From assembly GCA_009777255.1 (NCBI GenBank), contig WRMG01000004.1, forward strand, positions 1 through 57,250: a stretch of 57,250 bases of DNA. Direction: 5' to 3'. Position numbers and translations under genes: made by a program. Numbering within the stretch: the first letter of the stretch is position 1; every line of letters begins with the position of its first letter. Below the pieces are notes generated by a model that did no database searches, had not been told where the DNA came from, and worked only from the letters and a program-made list of their open reading frames with translations. Shown one piece after another: positions 27,919 to 37,625 of this stretch. The stretch is from Oscillospiraceae bacterium. Lineage in GTDB: Bacteria > Bacillota > Clostridia > Oscillospirales > UBA929.

Positions 27919-30900
27919 TCATTGATCATTGTTAATTATCTTTACGTTTTCGGGGCCGAGGAGGGCGCGCAGGCGGGTAAGCAGGCGTTCGTCGGGGGTG
28001 CATTTGCCGCCGATGCGCTTGTTTGTCTTTTGTGATACTATCGTTACGGGCGTCGAGCCGGGGAAGAAGCCCAGCATCGCCTTGACGCGCTCCGTGCCGT
28101 CCGGCACGCGGATATACAGGTGTTCGCGCGCGGCGGCGGCGGCGGGGGCGGCGCGCCCTACAACGTGGGAGAGCGGCGTTATCTCGTCGGCGAGGATTTG
28201 GGGGTCTTTGTCCTCGCGGGTGGAATACTTGCCCTTTACCTGTACGACCTCGCCGCTTTTCAGATACTCGCCCGAGCGGCGTATGACATTTGAGAATACC
28301 AGCAGCTCTATCGCCGCCGTCGCGTCCTCGAGCGTTACATAGGACATGAGCGAGTTGTTGCGCGCGGTCTTGGTGGACACATGCGAGATCATTCCGGCGA
28401 CGGTGACGGTCTGGTTGTCCTCAAACTCCGAATCCTCCCCGAGCAGCTTGGATATTTGAGTTGTGCCCGCGCCGGCCAGCGCGTCCTTAAATTCGTCCAT
28501 GGGATGGCCCGAGAAATACATGCCGCAGGTTTCTTTCTCCTGGCTGAGCCGCTTTTTAATGTCCAGCTCGGGAATATCGGGCAGAGTAGCCTCCGGCGCC
28601 TCCTCCGAGGTGAAAAATCCGATCTGGCCTTCGGTGACGCTTTTGCGCTCGTGCGACGCGGACTCCAGCTCAGCCTCGTAGATTTCCAGCAGCTGGCTTC
28701 TTCGGCCGAAGCTGTCCATGGCGCCGGACATGATAAGGTTTTCAAGCGCGCGCTTGTTCAGGTCGTATTTCAGCATACGCTCGCAGAACGAGCGCAGGCC
28801 CGTGAAATCGCCGGCGGCGGCGCGCTCGTTTATAAGCGCGCTTACGAAGCCCGCGCCGACGTTTTTTACCGCCACCAGCCCGAAGCGGATGCCGTCGTCG
28901 CCGGCGGAGAATACCGCCGCCGAGCGGTTTATATCGGGCGGGAGAACGCTTATGCCCATCTCGCGCGTCGCCGCGACGTATTCCGCCACCTTGCCCTGCC
29001 AGTCGAGAACAGATGTGAGCAGCGCGGCCATGTATTCCTTGGGGAAATGGTATTTCATATAGGCGGTCTGATAGGCGATGACGGCGTAGCTTACGGCGTG
29101 AGCCTTGTTGAACGCGTAGTTGGCGAAGTCGAGTATCTCGTCGAAAATCGAGCGCGCGGTCGGCTCGTCCACGCCGTTTGACACCGCGCCGGTGATGAAC
29201 GCGTCGCGCTCGCGCGCCAGCTCCTTCAGCTTTTTCTTGGACATCGCGCGGCGCACCAGATCCGCGTGGCCCAGTGAGAAGCCGCCCAAACGGCGCAGGA
29301 TCTCAAGCACCTGCTCCTGATAGACGATACAGCCGTAGGTGACCTCCAGCATATCCTTTAGCAGGGGGTGCTTGTAGGTGACTTTGTTCAGGTTGTGCTT
29401 GCTCTCAATAAAGCGCGGGATGGAGTCCATGGGGCCGGGGCGGTAGAGGGCGACGGTGGCGGTGATGTCCTCGATGGAATGGGGCTTCAGCCCGACGCAC
29501 ACGCCGGTCATGCCCGAGCTTTCCAGCTGGAACACGCCCGCCGTTTCGCCGCGCGACAGCATGTCGAACACGTCTTTGTCGTCGTCGGGGATGTTTTCCA
29601 GAGTGAACCCGGGCTTTTTGGATTTTATCAGCTCCACCGCGTTATATAGAATCGTCAGGTTTCGCAGGCCGAGGAAGTCCATTTTCAAGAGGCCCAGCTC
29701 TTCCAGCGTGTTCATGGGGAACTGGGTGACTATGGCCTCGTCGTTGCGCGCCAGCGGGACATATTCGCTGACCGGCTCGGCCGTGACCAGCACGCCGGCG
29801 GCGTGTGTGGAGGCGTGGCGCGGCATACCCTCGAGCCGGCGCGCCATGTCTATGAGGCGCTTGACGCGCTCGTCGCCGTCGTAGTATTCGCGCAGCCTGG
29901 GGGATACTCTGAGGGCGTTGTCCAGCGTCATGTTCACGGCGAACGGTATCAGCTTGGCGATGATGTCGGCCTCGGCGTACGGGTAATTGAGCGCTCTCGC
30001 CACGTCGCGCACGGCGGCGCGCGCCGCCATGGTGCCGAACGTGACGATCTGCGCGACTCTGTCCGCGCCGTATTTGCCGATGACGTAGTTGATGACCTCC
30101 TGACGGCGGTTGACGCAGAAGTCGATGTCTATATCAGGCATACTGACGCGCTCGGGGTTGAGGAACCGCTCGAAGTACAGCGCGTAACGCATGGGATCGA
30201 CGTCGGTTATCTCGAGGCAGTACGACACCATGCTGCCCGCCGCCGAGCCGCGTCCCGGGCCGACGGGGATGCCGCTGCTTCTGGCGAACGCGATAAAGTC
30301 GTGGACGATGAGGAAATAGTCCACATAGCCCATGCGGATTATCATATCCAGCTCGAAGTTAAGGCGCTCCCTGTGTTCGGGCATGGAATCCGGCGGACAC
30401 TGCCCGCAGTAGCGTTTTTCAAAGCCTTTGTCGCACAGCTCGCGCAGATAGCTTTCGGCGCTTTTTTTGCCCTTGGGCAGCTTGAAGCGCGGCAGCCGCT
30501 GTTTGCCGAACTCTATTTCGACGTTGCAGCGCTCGGCGATAAGCGCGGTATTCGTGATGGCCTCGGGGTGTTTGGGGAACATGGCAAGCATCTCGTCGCA
30601 GGACTTGATATGCAGGCCCAGGCCCTCGTAGCTCATTCTGTCGGCGTCCTCGACGGTTTTGCCGGTCTGGATGCACATAAGCACGTCCTGCGCCTCGGCG
30701 TCGTCCTCGGAGATATAGTGGCAGTCGTTGGTGGCGGCCAGCGGGAGGTTCAGCTCCTTCGCCAGACGCAGGATGCCCGCGTTTATCTCGGCGTTTTCGG
30801 GCGTGCCGTGGTCCTGAAGCTCGAGAAAGAAATTGTCTTTGCCGAACAGATTTGAGTAATACAGCGCGGTTTCTTTGGCGCGGCTGTAATCGCGCGCGAG

Positions 30901-31341
30901 TATCGCCTTTGGTATCTCGCCGGCGGTACACGCCGAGAGGGCGATAAGCCCCTCATGGTGTTTTTCCAGAAGCTCCCTGTCAACGCGCGGCTTGACGTAA
31001 AAGCCGTCGATAAACGCGAGCGAAACGAGCTTCAGCAGGTTTTGATACCCTGTGTTGTTCTCGCACAGCAGCACCAGATGATAGCGCTCGCTGTCAAGCT
31101 CGTGGGTCTTGTCAAAGCGCGAGCGCTTTGCCACGTATACCTCGCAGCCGATGATGGGCTTGACGCCGGCAGCCTTTGCCGCCTTGTAGAAATCTATGAC
31201 GCCGTACATAACGCCGTGGTCGGTTATCGCGGCGGCGGACTGCCCCAGCTCCTTAACGCGGTCGAAGAGCCTGTTTATGCGGCACGCGCCGTCAAGCAGG
31301 CTGTATTCGGTATGCAGGTGCAGATGAACAAAATCAGACAT
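27919..31341 (-). CDS. dnaE: DNA polymerase III subunit alpha
   Basis: MSDFVHLHLHTEYSLLDGACRI (PHP domain) ... GPGRGSAAGSMVSYCL ... MPDIDIDFCVNRRQEVINYV; start at MSDF preferred over upstream-extended ORF. Confidence 0.98.
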   Translation of the reverse strand: MSDFVHLHLHTEYSLLDGACRINRLFDRVKELGQSAAAITDHGVMYGVIDFYKAAKAAGVKPIIGCEVYVAKRSRFDKTHELDSERYHLVLLCENNTGYQNLLKLVSLAFIDGFYVKPRVDRELLEKHHEGLIALSACTAGEIPKAILARDYSRAKETALYYSNLFGKDNFFLELQDHGTPENAEINAGILRLAKELNLPLAATNDCHYISEDDAEAQDVLMCIQTGKTVEDADRMSYEGLGLHIKSCDEMLAMFPKHPEAITNTALIAERCNVEIEFGKQRLPRFKLPKGKKSAESYLRELCDKGFEKRYCGQCPPDSMPEHRERLNFELDMIIRMGYVDYFLIVHDFIAFARSSGIPVGPGRGSAAGSMVSYCLEITDVDPMRYALYFERFLNPERVSMPDIDIDFCVNRRQEVINYVIGKYGADRVAQIVTFGTMAARAAVRDVARALNYPYAEADIIAKLIPFAVNMTLDNALRVSPRLREYYDGDERVKRLIDMARRLEGMPRHASTHAAGVLVTAEPVSEYVPLARNDEAIVTQFPMNTLEELGLLKMDFLGLRNLTILYNAVELIKSKKPGFTLENIPDDDKDVFDMLSRGETAGVFQLESSGMTGVCVGLKPHSIEDITATVALYRPGPMDSIPRFIESKHNLNKVTYKHPLLKDMLEVTYGCIVYQEQVLEILRRLGGFSLGHADLVRRAMSKKKLKELARERDAFITGAVSNGVDEPTARSIFDEILDFANYAFNKAHAVSYAVIAYQTAYMKYHFPKEYMAALLTSVLDWQGKVAEYVAATREMGISVLPPDINRSAAVFSAGDDGIRFGLVAVKNVGAGFVSALINERAAAGDFTGLRSFCERMLKYDLNKRALENLIMSGAMDSFGRRSQLLEIYEAELESASHERKSVTEGQIGFFTSEEAPEATLPDIPELDIKKRLSQEKETCGMYFSGHPMDEFKDALAGAGTTQISKLLGEDSEFEDNQTVTVAGMISHVSTKTARNNSLMSYVTLEDATAAIELLVFSNVIRRSGEYLKSGEVVQVKGKYSTREDKDPQILADEITPLSHVVGRAAPAAAAAREHLYIRVPDGTERVKAMLGFFPGSTPVTIVSQKTNKRIGGKCTPDERLLTRLRALLGPENVKIINNDQ

Positions 31342-31376
31342 AAGCTCCCTTTCCGGCGCGATTGAGGGATCGCGCG

Positions 31377-32252
31377 CTACGCTTGATCGCCCATTTCCAT
31401 CAGCTTTCTCAGTCTGTGATTTACGCCCGATTTGCCGACGCCCGCGCGTTCGGCAAGCTCGGAGAGCGTATCCTCGGGGTACTCCAGCCTTAACCGCGCC
31501 GTCTGCCGGAGCGGCTCGGGCAGCCCGTCCCATTTTTGCGACGCTTTAAGCCGTCTTATGGCGCCGCACTGCGCGGCGCTTGTATCCAGAGTCTTGCCAA
31601 GATTCGCGGTTTCGCAGTTTACTATACGGTTTATGTTGTTGCGCACGTCCTTTTCAACCTTCGCCTCCATAATTGCCATTGTGCATACAGGCGCTCCGCA
31701 CAGCGTGAGGAAATCCTCGATATAGCCGGAGTCCTTGTAGTATAGCACCTGATGTCCCGAGCGGCTTGTGGTTTTGGGGGGCAGCTCCATTTCGCGCAGC
31801 AGTGTGTCGATCTGGCGCGAGAGCGTGACATGCGGCGTTATTATCTCGAGATGATATTTTTTCGCGGGGTTTGACACGAAGCCGCCCGCCAAAAACACCC
31901 CGCGTATGAACGATATTTGGCAGCATTCGTCCTCGATGACCGCGCGGTTAAGCTGGACGGAGATCCTGAGCGATTTGTCGTGCCCGAACGCGGCGGCCAG
32001 CTCCGACGGGTACGGCACGCTTATCAGGATTTTGCCGACCTGACCGCGCAATTCCGGCCCGCGCCCGAACGCGAACTCCAAAAGCCCGCGCACTCTGGCG
32101 GGGAAGCTCTCGTGGCCGGTTATAAGCGCCACCTCGTCGGGGGTGAATCTCAGCCCCAGCAAAAAGCACCCGTAAAGCTCCGCGCGCGCGCAGCACTCGC
32201 GGCGGACGGGCGTTTTGCACATCTCGGTTTTGCAATCGGACGAAAACGACAT
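31377..32252 (-). CDS. whiA: DNA-binding protein WhiA
   Basis: FIRGVFLAGGFVSNPAKKYHLEI...NRIVNCETANLGKTLDTSAAQ...LSELAERAGVGKSGVNHRLRKL. Confidence 0.96.
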   Translation of the reverse strand: MSFSSDCKTEMCKTPVRRECCARAELYGCFLLGLRFTPDEVALITGHESFPARVRGLLEFAFGRGPELRGQVGKILISVPYPSELAAAFGHDKSLRISVQLNRAVIEDECCQISFIRGVFLAGGFVSNPAKKYHLEIITPHVTLSRQIDTLLREMELPPKTTSRSGHQVLYYKDSGYIEDFLTLCGAPVCTMAIMEAKVEKDVRNNINRIVNCETANLGKTLDTSAAQCGAIRRLKASQKWDGLPEPLRQTARLRLEYPEDTLSELAERAGVGKSGVNHRLRKLMEMGDQA

Positions 32253-32309
32253 GGTATCACCTCTGGGAGTTTCGCGGGGCGCCCAGTGTGCGACCCCTGC
32301 ATATCCCTG

Positions 32310-32837
32310 TCAACAGCTGTCCTTATATGTTATGTCCAGTCCGCGCTTTGCGTAAATCTCCAATATCAGGGGCTGCTTGCCGTCGATGTAGGCGTCGATA
32401 TTATGCGGGAATTTTTCAGCCATTTCCAGTTTAACGCGGCTGTATTTATCACGGTACTCTTCGCTGACCCTGAGAAAATCGCGCAGAGCCAAATGGCGCG
32501 TTAATTCGTCGGCGTCCTTTTCGCAGACGTATAGGTGATGCTCCATTAAATGGGGTTTGTTTTCGTAGCCGAACGCCTCGCGGCCATGTATGCCCAAATC
32601 GCCGATATGGCTGTAGCCTATGCCGTTTAAGCGGCTTTCGACCGCTTGGAACGTATTGTTGTCAATGACTATGTCAATGTCGATGACCGGCTTTGCGTAT
32701 AATCCGGTGACGGAGGTGCTGCCGACATGCTCGACGGCAAGCGCCAGACCGCCGAGCGCGCGCGTCAGCTCGGACTTGATACGCTCGAACTCTCCGGCCC
32801 ATTCGGGATTATGCGGGACGACGGTGATTTTCCTCAT
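32310..32837 (-). CDS. GrpB family (UPF0157) protein
   Basis: VVPHNPEWAGEFERIKSEL...VEHVGSTSVTGLYAKPVIDIDIVI. Confidence 0.93.
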   Translation of the reverse strand: MRKITVVPHNPEWAGEFERIKSELTRALGGLALAVEHVGSTSVTGLYAKPVIDIDIVIDNNTFQAVESRLNGIGYSHIGDLGIHGREAFGYENKPHLMEHHLYVCEKDADELTRHLALRDFLRVSEEYRDKYSRVKLEMAEKFPHNIDAYIDGKQPLILEIYAKRGLDITYKDSC

Positions 32838-32839
32838 GA

Positions 32840-33910
32840 TTACAGTCTGCCCTCCAGCCAGCTCAGCATACAGTTGTCCAGCGAGCCCAGCTCGCCGTCG
32901 CGCGGCTTTTTATCGACCATCAGCCTGAGCAGCTCGTATGCCAGACTGCGGGGATTGTGGCGGGCGTAGTTATGCTGCTTGCCGAAAAGCGGGCGGGCGA
33001 TCAGCTCGACGGCGCCGCCTTCAAACGCTGTTTCATCGACCTCTATGTACTCGGCGCGTTCGGATCTGTAGCGCTCGAGGATCTCGGGCGGGACCGGCGC
33101 GTTGTTGACCAGACAGTATTGGAAAAGCCCCTCGCGGGAGTGCGCTATAAGCTCATGCACATGGTCGTGGGCCGTATAGCCCTCGCTCTCGCCCTCCTGC
33201 GTCATAACGTTGCAGACATAGACCTTCAGCGCGTCGGCGTCCATTATGGCGTCAACGACGCCGTCAACCAGCAGATTGGGGATAACGCTGGTGTAAATGC
33301 TTCCCGGCCCGAGGACGATATACTCCGCCTCGCGTATGGCCTTCAGCGCGCTGGGCAGCGCGGGCGGGCTTTGCGGCACAAGCCGCACGCAGCGGATGCG
33401 GCAGTCCTGCGCCTTTTTGAAGTTGAAAATTTTGGATTCGCCCAGCACCTTGGCGCCGTTTTCAAATTCGGCCTCGAGATACACGTCCGAGGTGGTGACG
33501 GGCATGACGCGCCCCGTGACCGCCAGCACGTCGTGCATACGCTCCACGGCTTGGTCGAACGTGGGGCTGATGTCGTTCAGCGCCGCCAGCAGGAGGTTCC
33601 CGAAGCTGTGGCCGCCGAACGCGCCGCCCTCGAAGCGGTAATTCATCAGCTGTTCCATCAGCGGCTCGGTGTTCGCCAGCGCCATCATGCAGTTGCGTAT
33701 GTCGCCGGGCGGGGGCATACTGCGGTCATGGCGCAGGTAGCCGGAGCTGCCGCCGTCGTCGCTTACGGCGACGATCGCCGTTATGTTGGCCGACACCTCC
33801 TTCAGCCCGCGCAGCATTGTGGAGAGTCCGGTGCCGCCGCCGATGGCGACTATCCGCGGTCCCATGAGATGTGATTCCCTGATATAACCCGGGGTATTTG
33901 TCATAATCAA
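32840..33910 (-). CDS. yvcK: YvcK/CofD-like gluconeogenesis factor
   Basis: GPRIVAIGGGTGLSTMLRGLKEVSANITAIVAVSDDGGSSG...MPPPGDIRNCM. Confidence 0.97.
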   Translation of the reverse strand: MIMTNTPGYIRESHLMGPRIVAIGGGTGLSTMLRGLKEVSANITAIVAVSDDGGSSGYLRHDRSMPPPGDIRNCMMALANTEPLMEQLMNYRFEGGAFGGHSFGNLLLAALNDISPTFDQAVERMHDVLAVTGRVMPVTTSDVYLEAEFENGAKVLGESKIFNFKKAQDCRIRCVRLVPQSPPALPSALKAIREAEYIVLGPGSIYTSVIPNLLVDGVVDAIMDADALKVYVCNVMTQEGESEGYTAHDHVHELIAHSREGLFQYCLVNNAPVPPEILERYRSERAEYIEVDETAFEGGAVELIARPLFGKQHNYARHNPRSLAYELLRLMVDKKPRDGELGSLDNCMLSWLEGRL

Positions 33911-34266
33911 TTCGCCTCCGTAATATCTCTATGCCCGGCCTCGGCCTTAAAATGCCTCGCCAAACGCTCGGCGACGGCCACCGAACGGTGGCGGCCGCCG
34001 GTGCAGCCTATGGCTATGGTCAGCTTTTCGCGGCCGTCGCGCTGAAACTGCGGGATCACGAAATCTAAAAAACCGCAGAGCCGCTCGAAAAATTCGCGGC
34101 TGTTTTCAAAGCTGAACACATAATCGCTGACCGGCGCGTCCAGACCCGTCTGTTCCCGCAGCCCGTCCACATAGAACGGGTTTGTCAGGAACCTGACGTC
34201 GAACATCATGTCGGTTTCTTTTGGCATACCGTACTTGAATCCAAATGTAAGAAATTTTAACGTCAT
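33907..34266 (-). CDS. RapZ/YvcJ C-terminal-domain-only protein
   Basis: LTFGFKYGMPKETDMMFDVRFLTNPFYVDGLREQTGLD...IAIGCTGGRHRSVAVAE matches the RapZ C-terminal half; no P-loop domain upstream because murB ends at 34267. Confidence 0.92.
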   Translation of the reverse strand: MTLKFLTFGFKYGMPKETDMMFDVRFLTNPFYVDGLREQTGLDAPVSDYVFSFENSREFFERLCGFLDFVIPQFQRDGREKLTIAIGCTGGRHRSVAVAERLARHFKAEAGHRDITEAN

Positions 34267-35169
34267 TTATCCTATCACCTTAATTTCCGGTTTTAGCTCC
34301 ACTCCCGTTTTCGCCAGCACCGTTTTTTGTATAATCTCGATAAGCTTTAACACGTCGGCGCATTTAGCGCCGCCGGTATTGACTATGAACCCCGCGTGCT
34401 TCTCCGACACCTTGGCGCCGCCGACGGCCAGACCTTTAAGCCCGCACTGCTCGATAAGCCCGCCGGCAAAATGGCCCTCGGGACGCTTGAACACGCTGCC
34501 CGCGCTGGGCTGGGACATCGGCTGTCTCGCGCGGCGGCGCTCGGCGTAATCGTCCATATCGCGCCTTATGTCCAGAGAGTGGCCGTATTTCAGGACCGCG
34601 CTTGTTTCCAGTATAAGACAGTCGGCGGCGTCGGTGAAATAGCCGCGGCGGTATCCGAAATTATGCTCCGCCCCGTTAAGCTCGCGCCGTTCGCCGTCAC
34701 TGCCGAGAAACACCGTGCGGGCGATGACGTCGCTCATCTGGCCGCCGTACGCGCCCGCGTTCATGTATAAAGCGCCGCCGACGGTGCCGGGGATGCCGTG
34801 CGCGAACGCCAGACCCTTCAGCTCGGCGTTGCACGCGACGACCGCCATTTTGGACAGCCGCGCGCCGCACTGCGCCGTTACCGTATCGCCGTCAGCCGTC
34901 ACGCCGTTCAGGCCGGTAAGCCTGATGACCGTGCCCCTTAGCCCCGCGTCGGAGACGAGGATGTTGGAGCCGTTGCCCAGCAGATATACCGGCTGTCCCG
35001 TTTCGTGGGCGCGCTTCCAGACGAGGCAAAGCTCGTCCGTATCGCGCGGCGACACCATAAGGTCGGCGCGCCCGCCGATACGAAACGACGTGTAGTCGCG
35101 CATATCGACGCGCTCGCGTATATCCGTATCGGGGAAAACGGCGCGTATTTCGTCGGCGAAAGATGTCAT
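34267..35169 (-). CDS. murB: UDP-N-acetylenolpyruvoylglucosamine reductase
   Basis: YTSFRIGGRADLMVSP...YLLGNGSNILVSDAGLRGTVIRL...GIPGTVGGALYMNAGAYG...PSAGSVFKRPEGHFAGGLIEQCGLKG. Confidence 0.97.
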   Translation of the reverse strand: MTSFADEIRAVFPDTDIRERVDMRDYTSFRIGGRADLMVSPRDTDELCLVWKRAHETGQPVYLLGNGSNILVSDAGLRGTVIRLTGLNGVTADGDTVTAQCGARLSKMAVVACNAELKGLAFAHGIPGTVGGALYMNAGAYGGQMSDVIARTVFLGSDGERRELNGAEHNFGYRRGYFTDAADCLILETSAVLKYGHSLDIRRDMDDYAERRRARQPMSQPSAGSVFKRPEGHFAGGLIEQCGLKGLAVGGAKVSEKHAGFIVNTGGAKCADVLKLIEIIQKTVLAKTGVELKPEIKVIG

Positions 35170-35192
35170 AGAGCCTCCAAAGAAAATTAATG

Positions 35193-36140
35193 TCAGCAGC
35201 TCTGCTTGCCCAGCATGGCGGCGCCGATGACGCCCGCGTCGTTGCCCAGCTCCGCGACGCGGATGAGCGTCTGCTTGGGGGAACCCTTGAACTGCTCCTT
35301 CCGAGTCTGCTCGATGAGCGGGAGCATGAGATAGTCGCCCTCGTTGCAGACGCCGCCGCCGATGCAAACCATCTCCGGCTGGAACACGTTTATCATGTTC
35401 GCCAGCCCCGCGGCGAGATATTTTATATACTTGTCAACAACGGCGCGCGCGCTCGGGTCGCCCTTGCGGGCCGCGACGAACGCCGTCCGCGCGCTGACCT
35501 TGCCCTCCTCGGCGGCGGCCGCGTATAAAAGGCTCTTTTTGTCGGACTCCATGGCCTCTCTGGTCATGCGGATAAGTCCGGTCGCGGAGCTGTAAGCCTC
35601 CCAGCAGCCGTTACGGCCGCAGGTGCAGGGGCAGCCGTCAACCTCGACGACCATATGCCCGACCTCGCCGCCGTCGCCGTTGAATCCCGAGTATATTCTG
35701 CGGTTTATGACGATGCCGCCGCCAAGCCCCGTCCCCAGCGTGAACAGCAGCGCGGAATCGCAGTCCTTTGCCGCGCCGGCGTAAACCTCGCCCAGCGCCG
35801 CGGCGTTGGCGTCGTTGCCGACATAGATGGGGCGGCCGATGCTCTCGCCGAGGATTTTAACGACGGGTGTGTTGCGGAACGGGAGGTTTCCGGCAAATAC
35901 GAACACGCCGTTTTCGGCGTCGATGGAGCCCGGGGAACCGACCCCGACCCACTTGACCTCGTCCATGCCGATCCCGGCCTTTGCCGCCAGCTCATGGCAC
36001 AGCCGCGCGACGTCCGCCAGGACTTCCTCAGCGCCGCGCTGGGGCTTTGTGGGGGTTTTCAGCTTTTCGATTATTTGGCAGTCGTCGTTTACCAGACCCG
36101 CCACCAGATTTGTTCCGCCGATGTCAACTCCGATGTACAT
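35193..36140 (-). CDS. ROK family glucokinase
   Basis: MYIGVDIGGTNLVAGLV...GNDANAAALGE...GTGLGGGIVINRRIYSG...CTCGRNGCWEAYSSATGL. Confidence 0.94.
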   Translation of the reverse strand: MYIGVDIGGTNLVAGLVNDDCQIIEKLKTPTKPQRGAEEVLADVARLCHELAAKAGIGMDEVKWVGVGSPGSIDAENGVFVFAGNLPFRNTPVVKILGESIGRPIYVGNDANAAALGEVYAGAAKDCDSALLFTLGTGLGGGIVINRRIYSGFNGDGGEVGHMVVEVDGCPCTCGRNGCWEAYSSATGLIRMTREAMESDKKSLLYAAAAEEGKVSARTAFVAARKGDPSARAVVDKYIKYLAAGLANMINVFQPEMVCIGGGVCNEGDYLMLPLIEQTRKEQFKGSPKQTLIRVAELGNDAGVIGAAMLGKQSC

Positions 36141-36185
36141 AATAAGCCTCCTCTATAATATGTTTGCAAATGATAATTAAGGTAC

Positions 36186-36725
36186 TTATACGGTGAGATT
36201 ATACTCGCTTCTTAATATTCGCATCATAATGAAATCGCTGAACTTCCCGTTATGGAAGTATCCCTGCTCTTGAATACCCTCTTTCTTGAATCCAAGCCGT
36301 TCCCAATACTTCATGGCTTGTGTATTCAACGCGACAACGCCGATTGATACACGGTTCATGCTGTGATAACGGAAAGCTCTGTCTAACATCAGCCGCCCCG
36401 CTTCAATGCCATATCCTTTGCCTTGATCGTCAGGATTGGGAATAATCATCGACATGTCCGTACAATGCCAATGGCGCCACATACGGAGAAATCCGGTTTC
36501 ACCGACAATCCGGCCGGAAATATCAGTAATTGCGTACCATTCTTCTTCGGCTGTTTCCGGACGCTGTATTTTCTTCAGTTCATATTCAAAGGTTGTCGGT
36601 TCATGGAATCCGCATTGAAACATAACCTTTGACTCATTATACCAGCGGGCAAAAAATGCCGCGTCCCCGTCGCATAAAGCTCTTAGAACGACTTTTTTTC
36701 CGTGAATTGGTTCTTTCACCGGCAA
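36186..36725 (-). CDS. GNAT family (RimL-like) N-acetyltransferase
   Basis: VLRALCDGDAAFFARWYNE...DQGKGYGIEAGRLMLDRAFRYHSMNRVSIGVVALNTQAMKYWERLGFKKEG. Confidence 0.92.
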   Translation of the reverse strand: MPVKEPIHGKKVVLRALCDGDAAFFARWYNESKVMFQCGFHEPTTFEYELKKIQRPETAEEEWYAITDISGRIVGETGFLRMWRHWHCTDMSMIIPNPDDQGKGYGIEAGRLMLDRAFRYHSMNRVSIGVVALNTQAMKYWERLGFKKEGIQEQGYFHNGKFSDFIMMRILRSEYNLTV

Positions 36726-36788
36726 TCTATCCTCACTAAATATAAAATTTCTATATCCGGCGCGCCGCGGTTTGCTTATATTATGGGG

Positions 36789-37148
36789 CTATCGCTCCAG
36801 ATGCTTTAGTATTTCGAGCAGTTCTTCTTTCTCCAGCTTGCCGTAAACTTCCAAATCGCCGGAAAAGCCCCCCTGAGATATTCCGTTTGTGAAGCCATAA
36901 TGATATTGTATGCCGGCTTCGTTTTCAAATTCTACATACCCCGTCCATTCGGCATAGCCCAGGAATAAACCGGCGAATGAGTGCTTTACTGAAATATCTC
37001 TTATTTCAGAGGCTGAATATCCTTTGCTTTCCAAATAAGCGAGCAAATTTTTTGTACGGGCCGAGCTGCCGGAAACAGAGTAGATTCCGCAACAAACCGC
37101 AATTAATATTACAGCAGATAATATGCCGGCAATTATTTTCTTTTTCAA
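36789..37148 (-). CDS. Small membrane-anchored protein (DUF3139-like)
   Basis: N-terminal TM, YLESKGYSASEIRDISVKHSFAGLFLGYAEWTGYVEFENE. Confidence 0.6.
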   Translation of the reverse strand: MKKKIIAGILSAVILIAVCCGIYSVSGSSARTKNLLAYLESKGYSASEIRDISVKHSFAGLFLGYAEWTGYVEFENEAGIQYHYGFTNGISQGGFSGDLEVYGKLEKEELLEILKHLER

Positions 37149-37177
37149 TTTTTCACTCTCCGGCAGCTTACTTATTT

Positions 37178-37399
37178 TTAGATTCTGCTGTTATAGTTGT
37201 CTATTGACATATCTATATCTTTCAGAATCTTACGTATCAATGACCTATCTAAATCCACCGCGTGCATTGGGACAACTGTGGTACGCCCGTCGGCGTGCCG
37301 GTAAAAACGATGGCTTCCTTTTTGCCTTATGGCGGCAAATCCGTCATTTTCCAACAGCTTACACATGTCGGCGCTTGATATTATTTTTAGTTTGCTCAT
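37178..37399 (-). CDS. hicA: HicA-type mRNA interferase toxin
   Basis: CKLLENDGFAAIRQKGSHRFYRHADGRTTVVPMHAVDLDRSLIRKILKDI. Confidence 0.93.
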   Translation of the reverse strand: MSKLKIISSADMCKLLENDGFAAIRQKGSHRFYRHADGRTTVVPMHAVDLDRSLIRKILKDIDMSIDNYNSRI

Positions 37400-37623
37400 A
37401 CTGCAATCTCTATCTGCTGAACGCCTATAAATTTTGCGGAGACCGGAACATCGTCTTCTATTTCAAGGCACAATTCTATAACCTCATGAATTTTTTCCAG
37501 TAACACAGGTATCGTATCGGCCTGCGTGTAGCAGCTTTTTAATGAGGGCACTGTCGCAATATAAGCGCCGTCTTCCCCCTGTTCGATTAACACGGTAAAA
37601 TTATATCTCATGTTATACAACAC
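37396..37623 (-). CDS. hicB: HicB-type antitoxin (short form, no DNA-binding tail visible)
   Basis: YNFTVLIEQGEDGAYIATVPSLKSCYTQADTIPVLLEKIHEVIELCLE; overlaps hicA. Confidence 0.92.
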   Translation of the reverse strand: MLYNMRYNFTVLIEQGEDGAYIATVPSLKSCYTQADTIPVLLEKIHEVIELCLEIEDDVPVSAKFIGVQQIEIAV

Positions 37624-37625
37624 TC

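Noticed and set aside
29803-30855. 350-aa plus-strand ORF antisense to dnaE, plus similar long ORFs at 28381-29181, 32957-33874 and 44053-44895
   Set aside because: All lie opposite clearly identified genes; translations lack any family pattern.
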